Counted from the first letter of the stretch, positions 36,590 through 47,410 are shown. The stretch: DNA of 64,000 nucleotides from Agrobacterium vitis (GCF_013337045.2 NZ_CP118260.1:806001-870000), one strand, 5' to 3'. Notes: a model not told the origin generated them from the letters alone. Numbers and translations: made by a program.

Positions 36590-37017
36590 TCGAAAGCGCT
36601 TGCCTCGTGAGGCGATTGGCATACACTCTTTTTATGGCTCTCGTTCTTCGTCTTATGCTGTTTATTGCCGGTCTGGCCTATGGCGCCATGCCGGTCAGCG
36701 GCTTGGCTGCGACTGGCGGTATGGTTTCGCCGATGACGATGCAGGTTGCCGAAACACACCAAGGCCATGATGCGATGCCGACTGCATCGACATTTCACGC
36801 TGCTATTCCATTTGAGCATGTCCATAAGACCGACCGGAACTGTGCTGATCGGCATCAGGCGATGGGGTGTGGGCATTGCGCCGCCTGCGTGAGCCTGCTT
36901 GCGGAGTTTTCCGTTGTTTTGGGCAAGCCGATTGTAGGGGATGCGCCGTTGCCGGGATCGACGACCCGGTTGCTATCGCTGGCGCCTTTGCCCTTGGTGC
37001 CGCCGCCCCGTTTTTGA
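36586..37017 (+). CDS. DUF2946-like small exported or membrane protein
   Basis: 143 residues from a GTG overlapping the previous stop (AGGAAAGG upstream); an ATG at 36634 is an alternative. Hydrophobic segments near residues 17-35 and 100-115 and a central His/Cys motif (HKTDRN CADRHQAMGCGHCAAC) resemble DUF2946/copper-associated small proteins. The downstream CopM-like gene supports metal handling. Assignment is tentative. Confidence 0.6.
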   Translation: MIESACLVRRLAYTLFMALVLRLMLFIAGLAYGAMPVSGLAATGGMVSPMTMQVAETHQGHDAMPTASTFHAAIPFEHVHKTDRNCADRHQAMGCGHCAACVSLLAEFSVVLGKPIVGDAPLPGSTTRLLSLAPLPLVPPPRF

Positions 37018-37090
37018 TGAATGAAAGAGCCTATGGAAACCGGGAAAGGCCGGATTTCGACTATCTTGTCATCATCAGAAAGGGACCATC

Positions 37091-37459
37091 ATGGTCAAAA
37101 CCATACTTCTTGCCGCAAGCCTGTTGCTTGCCACCACTGCCGCTTATGCCGACGACACCATGAAGGGCATGGACCATTTCATGCCATCGCATACAGCGTC
37201 GAAAGCGCCATCCAGCAAGGCTTTTTCCGCTGCCAATGCCCGGATGCACAAGGCCATGGCCATGCCGATGACCGGCAATGCCGATGTGGATTTCGTGCGC
37301 GGCATGATTGCTCATCATCAGGGCGCTATCGACATGGCGAAGGTAGAGTTGCAATATGGCAAGGACGAAAAGATCCGCAAGCTGGCCGAAGAGATCATCA
37401 AGGCGCAGCAGGGTGAAATAGCCATGATGCAGCAATGGCTTGATATGCACGGCAAATAA
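37091..37459 (+). CDS. DUF305 family protein (CopM-like)
   Basis: 122 residues with a signal peptide (cleavage near AYA-DD, residues 18-21). The core FVRGMIAHHQGAIDMAKVELQYGKDEKIRKLAEEII is the DUF305 signature, with Met- and His-rich flanks typical of periplasmic copper-binding members such as CopM. Separated by about 70 bp from the DUF2946-like gene and likely part of the same copper-related unit. Confidence 0.88.
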   Translation: MVKTILLAASLLLATTAAYADDTMKGMDHFMPSHTASKAPSSKAFSAANARMHKAMAMPMTGNADVDFVRGMIAHHQGAIDMAKVELQYGKDEKIRKLAEEIIKAQQGEIAMMQQWLDMHGK

Positions 37460-37530
37460 GCGACCAGCGGCTGTCTCAAGTATTGGATACGCTTGAGGCA
37501 GCCGTGCTGCTGCCTTGCTTGGAGGAGAAC

Positions 37531-38232
37531 ATGACACGGGCGCTGACCACCATTGGCCTCGATGCCGATGATACGCTCTGGCAGAACGAGCAATTCTACC
37601 GGCTGACGGAAGAGCATTTCCGGTCGCTGCTGGCTGATTACGCGGACTCCTCCATGATTTCGGAACGGCTTCTGGAGGCGGAAAAGCGCAATCTGGCCCA
37701 TTACGGTTTCGGCATCAAAGGCTTCACTCTATCGATGATTGAGACGGCGCTGGAAATTACCGAGGGTAGGGCGCCCGGCGTGGTGATCGGCGAGATCCTG
37801 GCGATTGGCCGCGATCTGCTCAGCCATCCGGTGGAAACGCTGCCCGGGGTGCGTGACGTGCTGGAAGCCTTGGCGGGACGGTATTTCCTGGTGATGATTA
37901 CCAAGGGTGACTTGTTCGACCAGGAACGCAAATTGGCGCAATCGGGGCTTGGCGATTTTTTCGATGCAGTGGAAATCGTCTCCGACAAAAATGCCACCAC
38001 CTATCGGCGGCTTTTTTCAAAGCATGGCGATGAGCCGGAACGCGCGATGATGGTCGGTAATTCGCTGAAATCCGACATCGTGCCAGCACTGGCCGTCGGG
38101 GCTTGGGGTGTTTTCGTACCCCATGAACTGACCTGGGTGTTCGAGCATGTGGAAAAGCCGGTCGATGCGCCGCGTTTCCGCGAACTGCCTGAGATCAGCG
38201 CTTTGCCGGAACTGGTTGCTTCGATTGGCTAA
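37531..38232 (+). CDS. HAD-family hydrolase
   Basis: 233 residues. Motif I GLDADDTLW has the nucleophile Asp11 and the acid-base Asp13; motif II Thr is in ITKGD, motif III Lys in SDKN, motif IV in MVGNSLKSDIVPAL. The cap is helical, as in phosphoglycolate-phosphatase-like enzymes. GGAGGAGAAC precedes the ATG at 37531. Its stop overlaps the tag stop by 4 bp, tail to tail. Substrate unknown. Confidence 0.88.
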   Translation: MTRALTTIGLDADDTLWQNEQFYRLTEEHFRSLLADYADSSMISERLLEAEKRNLAHYGFGIKGFTLSMIETALEITEGRAPGVVIGEILAIGRDLLSHPVETLPGVRDVLEALAGRYFLVMITKGDLFDQERKLAQSGLGDFFDAVEIVSDKNATTYRRLFSKHGDEPERAMMVGNSLKSDIVPALAVGAWGVFVPHELTWVFEHVEKPVDAPRFRELPEISALPELVASIG

Positions 38233-38873
38233 GGTTTAGGTGGCGTGGGACGAATGAACGTAGCCTTCAACTGCTCCACGGTCTCCCGGCAAATGCAGCC
38301 TTCCAGGTGATCATTGACCAGACCCATCGCCTGCATGAAGGCATAAACGGTGGTGGGGCCGACAAAACTCCAGCCGCGTTTCTTCAATTCCTTCGACAAC
38401 CGGATCGAGGTGGGCGAGGTGGGATTGGCACGCAGCGTTGCATAATCCATTTTTGCTGGGCGTTCTTCGGGACCAGGCTCAAAACGCCAGAAATAAGCGG
38501 AGAGGGAGCCGAACTCTGCCTGCAATTCCAAGGCTCGCCGGGCATTGTTGATGGTGGAAACGATCTTGCCGCGATGGCGGACGATGCCGGTATCGGCAAG
38601 GCAACGGGCTATGTCCGCATCATCGAATAGCGCCACTTTTGCAAAGTCGAAACCGGCAAAGGCGGCACGAAAATTCTCCCGCTTACGCAGGATGGTCAGC
38701 CAGGACAGGCCGGATTGAAAGCCTTCCAGGCAGATTTTCTCAAACAGGCGGTGGTCGTCGGTAACCGGGCGGCCCCATTCCTCGTCATGATAGCGTCGGT
38801 AATCCGCAAGCCCCCCATGCCAGAAACAGCGCAACGCGCCTTCTTCGTCGGCAATCAATCCTGCACTATCCAT
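38229..38873 (-). CDS. tag: DNA-3-methyladenine glycosylase I
   Basis: 214 residues. Base excision of 3-methyladenine from alkylated DNA. The N-terminal RCFWHGGLADYRRYHDEEWGRPV and the LFEKICLEGFQSGLSWLTILRKRENFR segment are characteristic of Tag; the structural zinc is bound by Cys16, the N-terminal His, and the C-terminal NDHLEGCICR. Length fits. Divergent from the first L,D-transpeptidase across a 190-bp gap. Confidence 0.94.
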   Translation of the reverse strand: MDSAGLIADEEGALRCFWHGGLADYRRYHDEEWGRPVTDDHRLFEKICLEGFQSGLSWLTILRKRENFRAAFAGFDFAKVALFDDADIARCLADTGIVRHRGKIVSTINNARRALELQAEFGSLSAYFWRFEPGPEERPAKMDYATLRANPTSPTSIRLSKELKKRGWSFVGPTTVYAFMQAMGLVNDHLEGCICRETVEQLKATFIRPTPPKP

Positions 38874-39066
38874 TCCCGCTCCCTCGTTTGATTTTTTGTT
38901 TACTCTTTGTTCACCGTCTTTTCAAACGAAATACTAACCCTGACAAAAGCTTTCCCGCATTGTGGCAAATCGAATGAATGCGCGTTTACCTTTTCCACAA
39001 GCGGCGGTGGCAGGTTGATCCCAACGGACTGTGGGTCCTGATCGTTTCAAAAAATGGGTTTAGCCG

Positions 39067-39867
39067 ATGCTGTCACCGCGTTTTCTCCTGAAAGCCTGTT
39101 TTGCCTTGTCAGTGACACTCACCTTGCCCGCTATAGTCGGGCAGGCTGCGGCGCAGGATCGCTATCAAACCCGGCCACCGGTTGTCGTCAGCCCGGACCT
39201 TGCAGCGCCATGGCTGTTGCAATTGGGCGTGCGGGTTGAGCCAACAACTGGTAATCCCGGCAGGCCCTCAGCCGCCCAGCCGGTTTACTATCGCCCGGTG
39301 AGCAAGCCGGTACCCCAGCAATATCGCCAGCCTGCTGCTTCCGCCGCACCGTTGCGGCCTGCGCTTCAACAAGCGTCGGCCATGCCCGCGTCCAGACAGA
39401 TGTCGTCGACGCCCGCACAATTCCTGCCGCAGGTCGTCGCCTACCAGACCAGGGAAAAGCCAGGCACGTTGGTGATCGATACCAATAATCGCTTTCTCTA
39501 TCTGGTGATGGACGGGGGAATGGCGCGCCGCTATGGCGTTGGCGTCGGCAAGCCCGGTTTTGAATGGGCGGGTGAACATAAAGTGACTCGCAAGACAGAA
39601 TGGCCGGAATGGATTCCGCCGCAGGAAATGATTGCGCGCGAAGCTGCCAAGGGCCATTATCTGCCAGCCCGCATGCAAGGTGGGCCGGAAAATCCCCTGG
39701 GTGCGCGCGCACTTTATCTTGGTTCGACCCTCTACCGTATTCACGGAACCAATGCGCCATGGACGATCGGCTATGGCGTGTCTTCGGGCTGCATTCGCAT
39801 GCGCAATCAGGATGTAACCGATCTGTATGGCCGCGTACCCGTGGGTACGAAAGTCATCGTGATGTGA
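39067..39867 (+). CDS. L,D-transpeptidase (YkuD domain), first of a tandem pair
   Basis: 266 residues, with a signal peptide (cleavage near AAA-QDR, residue 28), a Pro/Ala/Gln-rich linker to about residue 120, then a YkuD domain. The active-site strand HGTNAPWTIGYGVSSGCIRM contains the catalytic Cys and upstream His. Family role: 3-3 crosslinks in peptidoglycan or anchoring of outer-membrane proteins. Its catalytic domain closely resembles the next gene, pointing to a tandem duplication. Confidence 0.92.
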   Translation: MLSPRFLLKACFALSVTLTLPAIVGQAAAQDRYQTRPPVVVSPDLAAPWLLQLGVRVEPTTGNPGRPSAAQPVYYRPVSKPVPQQYRQPAASAAPLRPALQQASAMPASRQMSSTPAQFLPQVVAYQTREKPGTLVIDTNNRFLYLVMDGGMARRYGVGVGKPGFEWAGEHKVTRKTEWPEWIPPQEMIAREAAKGHYLPARMQGGPENPLGARALYLGSTLYRIHGTNAPWTIGYGVSSGCIRMRNQDVTDLYGRVPVGTKVIVM

Positions 39868-39994
39868 CCAGAGGCAGGCTGCTGATTTCAAGTCACACTA
39901 TTGTCGCTTTTTTGACAAAATCGATCGGGGACGGCTTGCAACATTGCTAAGCTTGGATAGTTTTGTCCGAACTGTTTGGAGAGGGAAATTGCCT

Positions 39995-40693
39995 ATGCGG
40001 ATGTGGGGAACGGGTGTGGCGATAGCCGCATTGATGATGGCAGCACTGGCCTTGCCAGATTCAGGCTTGGCAGCTGCACCGAGAGCGGACGATCCGGCCA
40101 GTTCTACGGCCAGCAGCGTTGTAACACCGCAGATGATGAAGCGGGAAGTTCCCGACAAGTTCAAGCGGCGGCTGGTGCGGCTCAGAACCGATGAGGCTCC
40201 GGGTACTGTTATCATCGATACCAATAACAAGTTCCTCTATCTCGTCGAAGGCAATAACCGAGCGATCCGCTACGGCGTCGGCGTCGGGCGCGAAGGTTTC
40301 GGTTGGTCGGGCGTCGTCAATATTGGCCGCAAGGTGGAATGGCCTAGCTGGCGTCCGCCGGAAGAAATGCGTGTGCGGGAAGCGCGTCGCGGTCATGTCC
40401 TGCCGGTCGTGCAGGAAGGTGGACCGGATAATCCGCTCGGTGCGCGCGCCATGTATCTCTACAAGGGTAATCGCGATACGATTTTCCGCATTCATGGCAC
40501 CAATCAGCCCTGGTCGATCGGCCTGAACCTGTCCTCGGGTTGCATCCGTATGAACAACAAGGATGTCGAGGATCTCTATGCCCGCGCCGACATCGGCAGC
40601 AAGGTTATCGTGGTCGGTCCCGGCAATAAGCAGGGCGAAGTGAGTTTCGACGACCGTGGTATTGATTTGCTGCGGACAATTTTTGGCGGCTGA
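39995..40693 (+). CDS. L,D-transpeptidase (YkuD domain), second of a tandem pair
   Basis: 232 residues; the ATG at 39995 follows GGAGAGGG. Signal peptide (residues 3-24), then a YkuD domain opening GTVIIDTNNKFLYLVEG and with HGTNQPWSIGLNLSSGCIRM at the active site. The domain matches the preceding gene in length and order but has a shorter linker. Probably co-transcribed (128 bp gap). A two-hairpin repeat lies 150 bp downstream. Confidence 0.92.
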   Translation: MRMWGTGVAIAALMMAALALPDSGLAAAPRADDPASSTASSVVTPQMMKREVPDKFKRRLVRLRTDEAPGTVIIDTNNKFLYLVEGNNRAIRYGVGVGREGFGWSGVVNIGRKVEWPSWRPPEEMRVREARRGHVLPVVQEGGPDNPLGARAMYLYKGNRDTIFRIHGTNQPWSIGLNLSSGCIRMNNKDVEDLYARADIGSKVIVVGPGNKQGEVSFDDRGIDLLRTIFGG

Positions 40694-40843
40694 TATAGGA
40701 TTATTTCCCTGGCTTTCGTCATAGCAAAGGGTTGCTCTACCGAGTGCCATTGAAGATGGCGCTCGATTTTTGCTTCTGATGAATTCAATTATTTCATAAG
40801 AACGCATCGAAGATTCTGAAGCATCCTTGTGAAAAGAAATTTC

Positions 40844-40923
40844 GAATATCTTAAATGCGTCAAAGGTTTGAGATATTCAGCTGTGGAATAAGGAGGGTCG
40901 TCTTCAATGACCCTTCCTATAAT
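40844..40923 (+). repeat. Two-hairpin repeat, copy 2
   Basis: GAATATCT...AGATATTC (40844-40878, extended by TAAA/TTTG) is followed by AGG-A-GGGTC...GACCC-TT-CCT (40891-40918) and CTATAA. Core sequences AAATGCGTCA-AGG and TTCAATGA are shared with the copy at 27018-27096, which lies in the opposite orientation. Confidence 0.75.
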
Positions 40924-40928
40924 CCTGC

Positions 40929-41345
40929 TTAGGACACAGCCGGGAAAATGAACACACCAGCAATCGAGCCGTTATCGCTGCCAAGAGCACAGGACTTTCC
41001 CATGCAAAAAACGGGTTGTTTGGTCGAGAGGCTTTTGACGATCACGGTGGAATAGTAAAAGGAAGACACATTGCTGGCTGCCTTTTCGAATATTTCGAGG
41101 ATAGACATCCTATCCTTATAGTCATAGCAGCGCGTGATCGTCAAAAGGCCACATTCCTGGCTGTTTAAGCCATGAAATACCGCGGTTTTGGCGCCAATTT
41201 TGACCACGCCATTGTTAAGGTCGCCCGACCATTGCTCGATAAAGCCATAGGGCAAGGCCCAGCTGCCGATCCCGTTGTTATCGGAAAGCTCTTCGGCGTT
41301 TGCCGTTTGCATCAATCCTGCAATTTTAAACAAGACATTCCCCAT
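40929..41345 (-). CDS. Orphan type IV pilin-like (PilS-like) protein, N-terminus missing
   Basis: 138 residues. The pattern WALPYGFIEQWSGDLNNGVVKIG, then FHGLNSQECGLLTI, then a late Cys pair (FCMGKSCALGSDN) and a C-terminal aromatic strand resembles the head domain of type IVb pilins of the PilS class. No prepilin cleavage motif or N-terminal membrane helix is found in any upstream frame, so this is either a truncated remnant or a coincidence. GC content is lower than in the neighbours. Low confidence in function, moderate in the ORF. Confidence 0.4.
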   Translation of the reverse strand: MGNVLFKIAGLMQTANAEELSDNNGIGSWALPYGFIEQWSGDLNNGVVKIGAKTAVFHGLNSQECGLLTITRCYDYKDRMSILEIFEKAASNVSSFYYSTVIVKSLSTKQPVFCMGKSCALGSDNGSIAGVFIFPAVS

Positions 41346-41856
41346 CAGACGTATTGTTCAACCGGCACGATCCAAATATCGATCTGGGCTTCTTTTCGAG
41401 AGCAATGCCGCAAAAGCAGGATGCGTTTTTGAAGCCAAGAACGAACGGCTACGTCAAACTTTCACGGTTCTCACGCTTATTTTTTTCTTCTGAAGCTTGC
41501 ATTTTTTCCGTGCGGCAATGCCCCACCTTCAAAACATTGCAGCGGGCTTCAGCGTGCCATGCGTTATAAATAATGAATGTGATTCATATACTGAGGAAAA
41601 TTGGTAAAAAAAAGTTAAATTTAAGCGTTCTTTTAAATGAAATGGATTTTCTATTTCATGGGCAAGCCGAAGAGGAATAATAAATCCAGCATCCCTGGCA
41701 GTATGTTCCGTCGAAATGGAGCGATAGCTAATCTTGGCTCCAGCCGATGAGGCTTTCAAACTGCATCATGATTGCCCGCCTCCTCAACGCGAGGTGGAGC
41801 AATATTCAAAAAACTTTTTTTGCGGAAACGCGGGTGCAGGCTCCTTTTCAACAGCA
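41346..41856. other. AT-rich gap before groEL
   Basis: About 500 bp between the pilin-like ORF and the groEL terminator, noticeably poorer in GC than the genome. Only short or alternative-start frames exist; one minus-strand frame of 76 codons from a TTG at 41759 has no ribosome site. I see no mobile-element ends. Confidence 0.6.
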
Positions 41857-41883
41857 AAAGGGCGGCCTTAAAGGCCGCCCTTT
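41857..41883 (-). terminator. Rho-independent terminator of groES-groEL
   Basis: AAAGGGCGGCCTT and AAGGCCGCCCTTT are perfectly complementary around a single A, giving a strong hairpin; on the minus strand it ends in CCCTTTTG. It lies 51 bp past the groEL stop. Confidence 0.9.
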
Positions 41884-41933
41884 CAGAGAGTCTGAACTCT
41901 ATCAAGCTGTAGGGTAATAAGGCTTTCGCCTTA

Positions 41934-43580
<1,647 letters not shown>

Positions 43581-43646
43581 TCAAACTCCCGGGTGTCTAA
43601 CCCATTGGTGAATTGTCTAAAAGGAAGAAGGGGTGTTCAGGCTAAA

Positions 43647-43943
43647 TCAGCCGATTACGCCCATGATGTCGGCTTCCTTCATGATCAGCAGGTCAACGCC
43701 ATCGAGCTTGACTTCGGTGCCGGACCACTTGCCGAACAGAACGCGGTCGCCAACCTTGACGTCCAGGGCAACGAGCGCACCCTTGTCGTCGCGAACGCCT
43801 GGGCCAACAGCGATGATTTCGCCTTCAGCCGGCTTTTCCTTGGCGGTGTCAGGAATGATAATGCCGCCCTTGGTCTTTTCTTCGGACTCAACGCGCTTAA
43901 CAACAACGCGGTCGTGCAGCGGGCGGAAATTGGTGCTTGCCAT
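43647..43943 (-). CDS. groES: Co-chaperonin GroES (Hsp10)
   Basis: 98 residues. Lid of the GroEL cage. [29 protein letters not shown] at the N-terminus (mobile loop) and the [14 protein letters not shown] end are diagnostic. First gene of the operon, under the CIRCE element. Confidence 0.98.
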   Translation of the reverse strand: MASTNFRPLHDRVVVKRVESEEKTKGGIIIPDTAKEKPAEGEIIAVGPGVRDDKGALVALDVKVGDRVLFGKWSGTEVKLDGVDLLIMKEADIMGVIG

Positions 43944-44001
43944 TGTCTAATCCCTCGATCAAATGACATTCGCGGGCCGAAACGGCCCCGCATGGATATT
44001 G

Positions 44002-44028
44002 TTAGCACTCTGTCTGTTTGAGTGCTAG
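44002..44028. promoter_or_regulatory. CIRCE element (HrcA operator) of groESL
   Basis: TTAGCACTC-N9-GAGTGCTAG matches the CIRCE consensus at 17 of 18 stem positions. It lies 59 bp upstream of the groES start. HrcA repression released on heat shock is the established role. The divergent chrA gene begins 81 bp on the other side. Confidence 0.95.
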
Positions 44029-44108
44029 CGAGCCTGAGATAAGCACGGCCTCGGACTGAGTCAAGGACGCCGTTCAAAAAATATATGCCTTAAAGGGACG
44101 ACGGGCGC

Positions 44109-45458
44109 ATGACGGAACTCTCTGACATGGCAAAAGGGCAAGACCATGTTCCGGTTGTACCATTGGGGACGATCTGTGCCGCATTCTGGTCGGTCGGCCT
44201 CTTGAGCTTTGGCGGCCCCGCCGCACAGATCGCTCTGATGCATCGCATCGTCGTCGATGAAAAACGCTGGCTTTCCGAAGCGCGTTTCCTGCATGCCCTG
44301 AACTATTGCATGCTTTTGCCGGGGCCTGAGGCTCAACAGCTCGCCACCTATATCGGCTGGTTGAACGGCGGAATTCGTGGCGGGCTGATTGCCGGATTGC
44401 TTTTCGTCTTGCCCGGCCTGGCGGTGATGATCGGTCTTTCCGCTGCCTATGCGCTCTACCACGATATTGTCTGGGTTTCGGGTCTGTTTTTCGGGTTGAA
44501 AGCTGCGGTGCTGGCGATCGTCCTGCAAGCGCTGATCCGCATCGGCGGTCGGGCGTTGAAATCAAGCTTTCACCGGTTTGTCGCAGTATTCGCCTTTCTG
44601 GCGCTGTTTTGTCTGGCCTTGCCTTTTCCTGTTGTCGTCCTGCTGGCAGCTCTGGCCGGGCTGATCTGCGCCTATGGGCAGTCCGTCCCAATATCAGAGC
44701 CTGCCCCAGTGAAAATACCGCTGAATTGGTGGCATATGGCGCTGTCCCTTCTCGGCTGGGCAGGTCTGTGGCTGGCGCCGCTGGCCTTGCTGGCGCTGTT
44801 TGATGGCAGCGGGCGTCTCACCGAGATCTTCCTGTTTTTCGCACGCATGGCGCTGGTGACGTTCGGCGGGGCCTATGCCGTTCTGGCCTATGTGGCGCAG
44901 GTGGCGGTGGAGCATTATCAATGGCTGCGCCCCGGTGAGATGGTCGATGGCCTGGCGCTGGCCGAAACCACGCCGGGACCGCTGGTCCTAGTCCTATCCT
45001 TTGTCGGCTTCCTCGCGGCGTTTCGTGATGCGGATAGTGTAATGCCGCTGATCTCGGGCTTGGCCGGGTCGCTGCTGACTGCTTGGGCGACATTCGTGCC
45101 AAGCTTTGTCTTCATCTTCGGCGGGGCGCCGCTGATCGAGCGTTTGCGCGGCAACAGGCTGGCGGATGGGGCGCTTTCGGCCATTACCGCCGCCGTGGTC
45201 GGGGTAATCTGCAATCTCGCCGTCTGGTTCGGACTGCATGTGCTGTTTGCGAAAGTGGACCGCATTCCGTTCAGCACCTTATGGCCAGGAGAACGCGCTC
45301 CAGGCCTCTGGTGGCCGCAACTTGCTTCGCTCGATATCCCGTCACTGCTTCTGTTTACTGTCTCGGCGCTTCTGCTGATGCGGTTTAAGATCGGCATGGT
45401 AACCGTGATGGGTCTGGCGGCTGTTGCTGGATTGGTATGGAATCTTGAAGCCGTGTGA
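44109..45458 (+). CDS. chrA: Chromate transporter, ChrA type
   Basis: 449 residues, about 10-12 helices in two homologous halves. The first half has FWSVGLLSFGGPAAQIALMHR and LLPGPEAQQLATYIGWL, the second half FARMALVTFGGAYAVLAYV and ALAETTPGPLVLVLSFVGF, the duplicated CHR signature. It exports chromate by proton-coupled antiport. The ATG at 44109 is used. Divergent from groES. Confidence 0.93.
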   Translation: MTELSDMAKGQDHVPVVPLGTICAAFWSVGLLSFGGPAAQIALMHRIVVDEKRWLSEARFLHALNYCMLLPGPEAQQLATYIGWLNGGIRGGLIAGLLFVLPGLAVMIGLSAAYALYHDIVWVSGLFFGLKAAVLAIVLQALIRIGGRALKSSFHRFVAVFAFLALFCLALPFPVVVLLAALAGLICAYGQSVPISEPAPVKIPLNWWHMALSLLGWAGLWLAPLALLALFDGSGRLTEIFLFFARMALVTFGGAYAVLAYVAQVAVEHYQWLRPGEMVDGLALAETTPGPLVLVLSFVGFLAAFRDADSVMPLISGLAGSLLTAWATFVPSFVFIFGGAPLIERLRGNRLADGALSAITAAVVGVICNLAVWFGLHVLFAKVDRIPFSTLWPGERAPGLWWPQLASLDIPSLLLFTVSALLLMRFKIGMVTVMGLAAVAGLVWNLEAV

Positions 45459-45565
45459 TCGGCATCAGAACGGAGCCGAAAACCCGCCCGTTCCGGCAAA
45501 TCTCTTGCAATTGCGGCGCAGCTTTGCCATGTCAGCGCCAGTTCTTTCAGCAGGCAACGGATTCC

Positions 45566-46417
45566 ATGGCAAAACGCATCGATACGCTCAATGAAATCAC
45601 CCAGGGTTACGATGTCATCCTCTCGGATGTCTGGGGCGTTTTACATAATGGAATAGATGCTTTTCCTGCGGCAGGAGAGGCCCTGTCGCAGGCCCGTGCC
45701 AATGGCGTTTCCGTCGTGCTGATTACCAATGCCTCACGGCCGTCAGACCGTGTGAAGATAATGCTTGATCAAATCGGCGTCCCGGAAACGGCCTATGACG
45801 CTATCGTTTCTTCCGGTGATGTGACGAGAAAATTGATTGAAAAAGCCCCGCGCCGCGCTTTTCTAATCGGTCAGAGCCAGGATCTGTCGCTGTTTCAGGG
45901 GCTCGATGTTGAACTGGTTCCGGCGGACGAGGCCGACGCCATTATTTGCACCGGATTGTTCAATGACGAAGAGGAGCAGCCCGAAGAGTATCGCGGAATG
46001 CTTGAAGGCTTGAACCAGCGCGGACTTCCGATGATTGTTGCCAACCCCGACCTGATCGTGGAGCGTGGCCATCGGCTCGTCCCCTGTGCTGGCGCGCTGG
46101 CAGCGATATACGCTGAAATGGGTGGTGAAACTCGCTATGCTGGCAAGCCGCACAATCCGATTTACGAGGCGGCCCTGGCGAAAGCGCAGGAGATACGGGG
46201 CACTGCGATTGACCGCAGCCGCATCATCGCGATCGGCGACGGCATGCCAACCGACGTGAGGGGCGCGCTCAGCTTCGGCCTTGACCTTCTCTATGTGAGC
46301 GGCGGTATCCATGCAGCTGAATATACCACCAACGGCAAGATAGACGAGACGATGCTGGACGCTTACCTTGAGCGAGAGGCGGCAACGCCCAAGTGGTGGA
46401 TGCCCCGGTTGGCCTGA
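45566..46417 (+). CDS. HAD-superfamily IIA hydrolase (TIGR01459)
   Basis: 283 residues. Motif I DVWGVLHNG, motif II ITNAS, motif III Lys in YAGKPHNPIYEAAL and motif IV GDGMPTDVRGAL; with the C2-type cap. This group is common in alphaproteobacteria and next to ribF, as here (12 bp gap), but its phosphate substrate is unknown. The ATG at 45566 is preferred over upstream in-frame codons. Confidence 0.92.
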   Translation: MAKRIDTLNEITQGYDVILSDVWGVLHNGIDAFPAAGEALSQARANGVSVVLITNASRPSDRVKIMLDQIGVPETAYDAIVSSGDVTRKLIEKAPRRAFLIGQSQDLSLFQGLDVELVPADEADAIICTGLFNDEEEQPEEYRGMLEGLNQRGLPMIVANPDLIVERGHRLVPCAGALAAIYAEMGGETRYAGKPHNPIYEAALAKAQEIRGTAIDRSRIIAIGDGMPTDVRGALSFGLDLLYVSGGIHAAEYTTNGKIDETMLDAYLEREAATPKWWMPRLA

Positions 46418-46429
46418 CGGAAAATAGCA

Positions 46430-47410
46430 ATGACCGTTTTTCACCGAAATGAGAAGAAGACACCGCTGCCCGACAGCCTGAAGGGCGGGGTTGTTGCCAT
46501 CGGCAATTTCGATGGCGTGCATCGCGGCCATCAAAGCGTGCTCGACCGGGCGCTGGAGCTGGCACAGCAACGCGGCCTTCCCGCTCTGGTTCTGACTTTT
46601 GAACCGCATCCCCGTGCGGTGTTCAACCCGCAGGACCCGGTGTTTCGCCTGACTCCGGCGCCGCTCAAGGCCCGACTTCTGGAGGCGATGGGGTTTCAGT
46701 CGGTAATCGAATATCCATTTGACCGGGAATTTTCGCAGCGTTCCGCCGAGGATTTCGTCAAGACCGTGCTGGTGGACTGGCTGGGGGCTGGCCAGGTGGT
46801 AACCGGCTTCGATTTTCATTTCGGCAAAGGGCGTGAAGGCGGCCCGGCCTTCCTGATGGGTATGGGTGCGCAGTACGGTTTCGGCGTTACACTTCTCGAT
46901 GCCTTCCGCGATGAAAATGCCGAGGTTGTTTCTTCCACCCGTATTCGTGGTCTGTTGGCCGAGGGTGCGGTCAGCGAAGTGGCTGGCCTGCTTGGCTATC
47001 GTTTCACGGTCGAGGCCGAGGTTATCAAGGGCCAGCAGCTTGGCCGCACGTTGGGCTTTCCCACCGCCAACATGGCGCTCTCGCCCAAAACCACCTTGCG
47101 CCCCGGCATTTATGCCGTGCGCCTGCGCCGGGCCGATGGTTCGCTGCATGATGGTGTCGCCAGTTTCGGTTATCGCCCGACAGTAACCGAAAATGGTGCG
47201 GCGCTGCTTGAGACCTTTGTCTTCGACTTTTCCGGCGATCTCTACGGTGAGGTCTGTGGCGTCTCCTTCTTCGGCCACCTGCGCGACGAGTGGAAATTCG
47301 AGGGTCTCGACCCTCTCGTTGCCCAGATCAAGATTGATGCTGATGAGGCAAGAACTCTGCTGGCGGGTGTAAAGCCCCTTGGCGAGTTGGATGGAAAAAT
47401 CGCCTTTTGA
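46430..47410 (+). CDS. ribF: Bifunctional riboflavin kinase / FAD synthetase
   Basis: 326 residues. N-terminal nucleotidyl transferase (AIGNFDGVHRGHQSV, then TFEPHP and VVSSTRIRGLLAEG) makes FAD, the C-terminal flavokinase domain (TLGFPTANMAL, DGVASFGYRPTV, ...LLETFVFDF) phosphorylates riboflavin. The family is essential. Likely in an operon with the HAD-IIA gene upstream. No FMN riboswitch was seen. Confidence 0.97.
   Translation: MTVFHRNEKKTPLPDSLKGGVVAIGNFDGVHRGHQSVLDRALELAQQRGLPALVLTFEPHPRAVFNPQDPVFRLTPAPLKARLLEAMGFQSVIEYPFDREFSQRSAEDFVKTVLVDWLGAGQVVTGFDFHFGKGREGGPAFLMGMGAQYGFGVTLLDAFRDENAEVVSSTRIRGLLAEGAVSEVAGLLGYRFTVEAEVIKGQQLGRTLGFPTANMALSPKTTLRPGIYAVRLRRADGSLHDGVASFGYRPTVTENGAALLETFVFDFSGDLYGEVCGVSFFGHLRDEWKFEGLDPLVAQIKIDADEARTLLAGVKPLGELDGKIAF

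Noticed and set aside
41529..41759. 76-codon minus-strand frame
   Set aside because: It begins with TTG, lacks a ribosome site and shows no family pattern.
46400..46430. FMN riboswitch before ribF
   Set aside because: Only 12 bp separate ribF from the preceding gene; no room for the aptamer.
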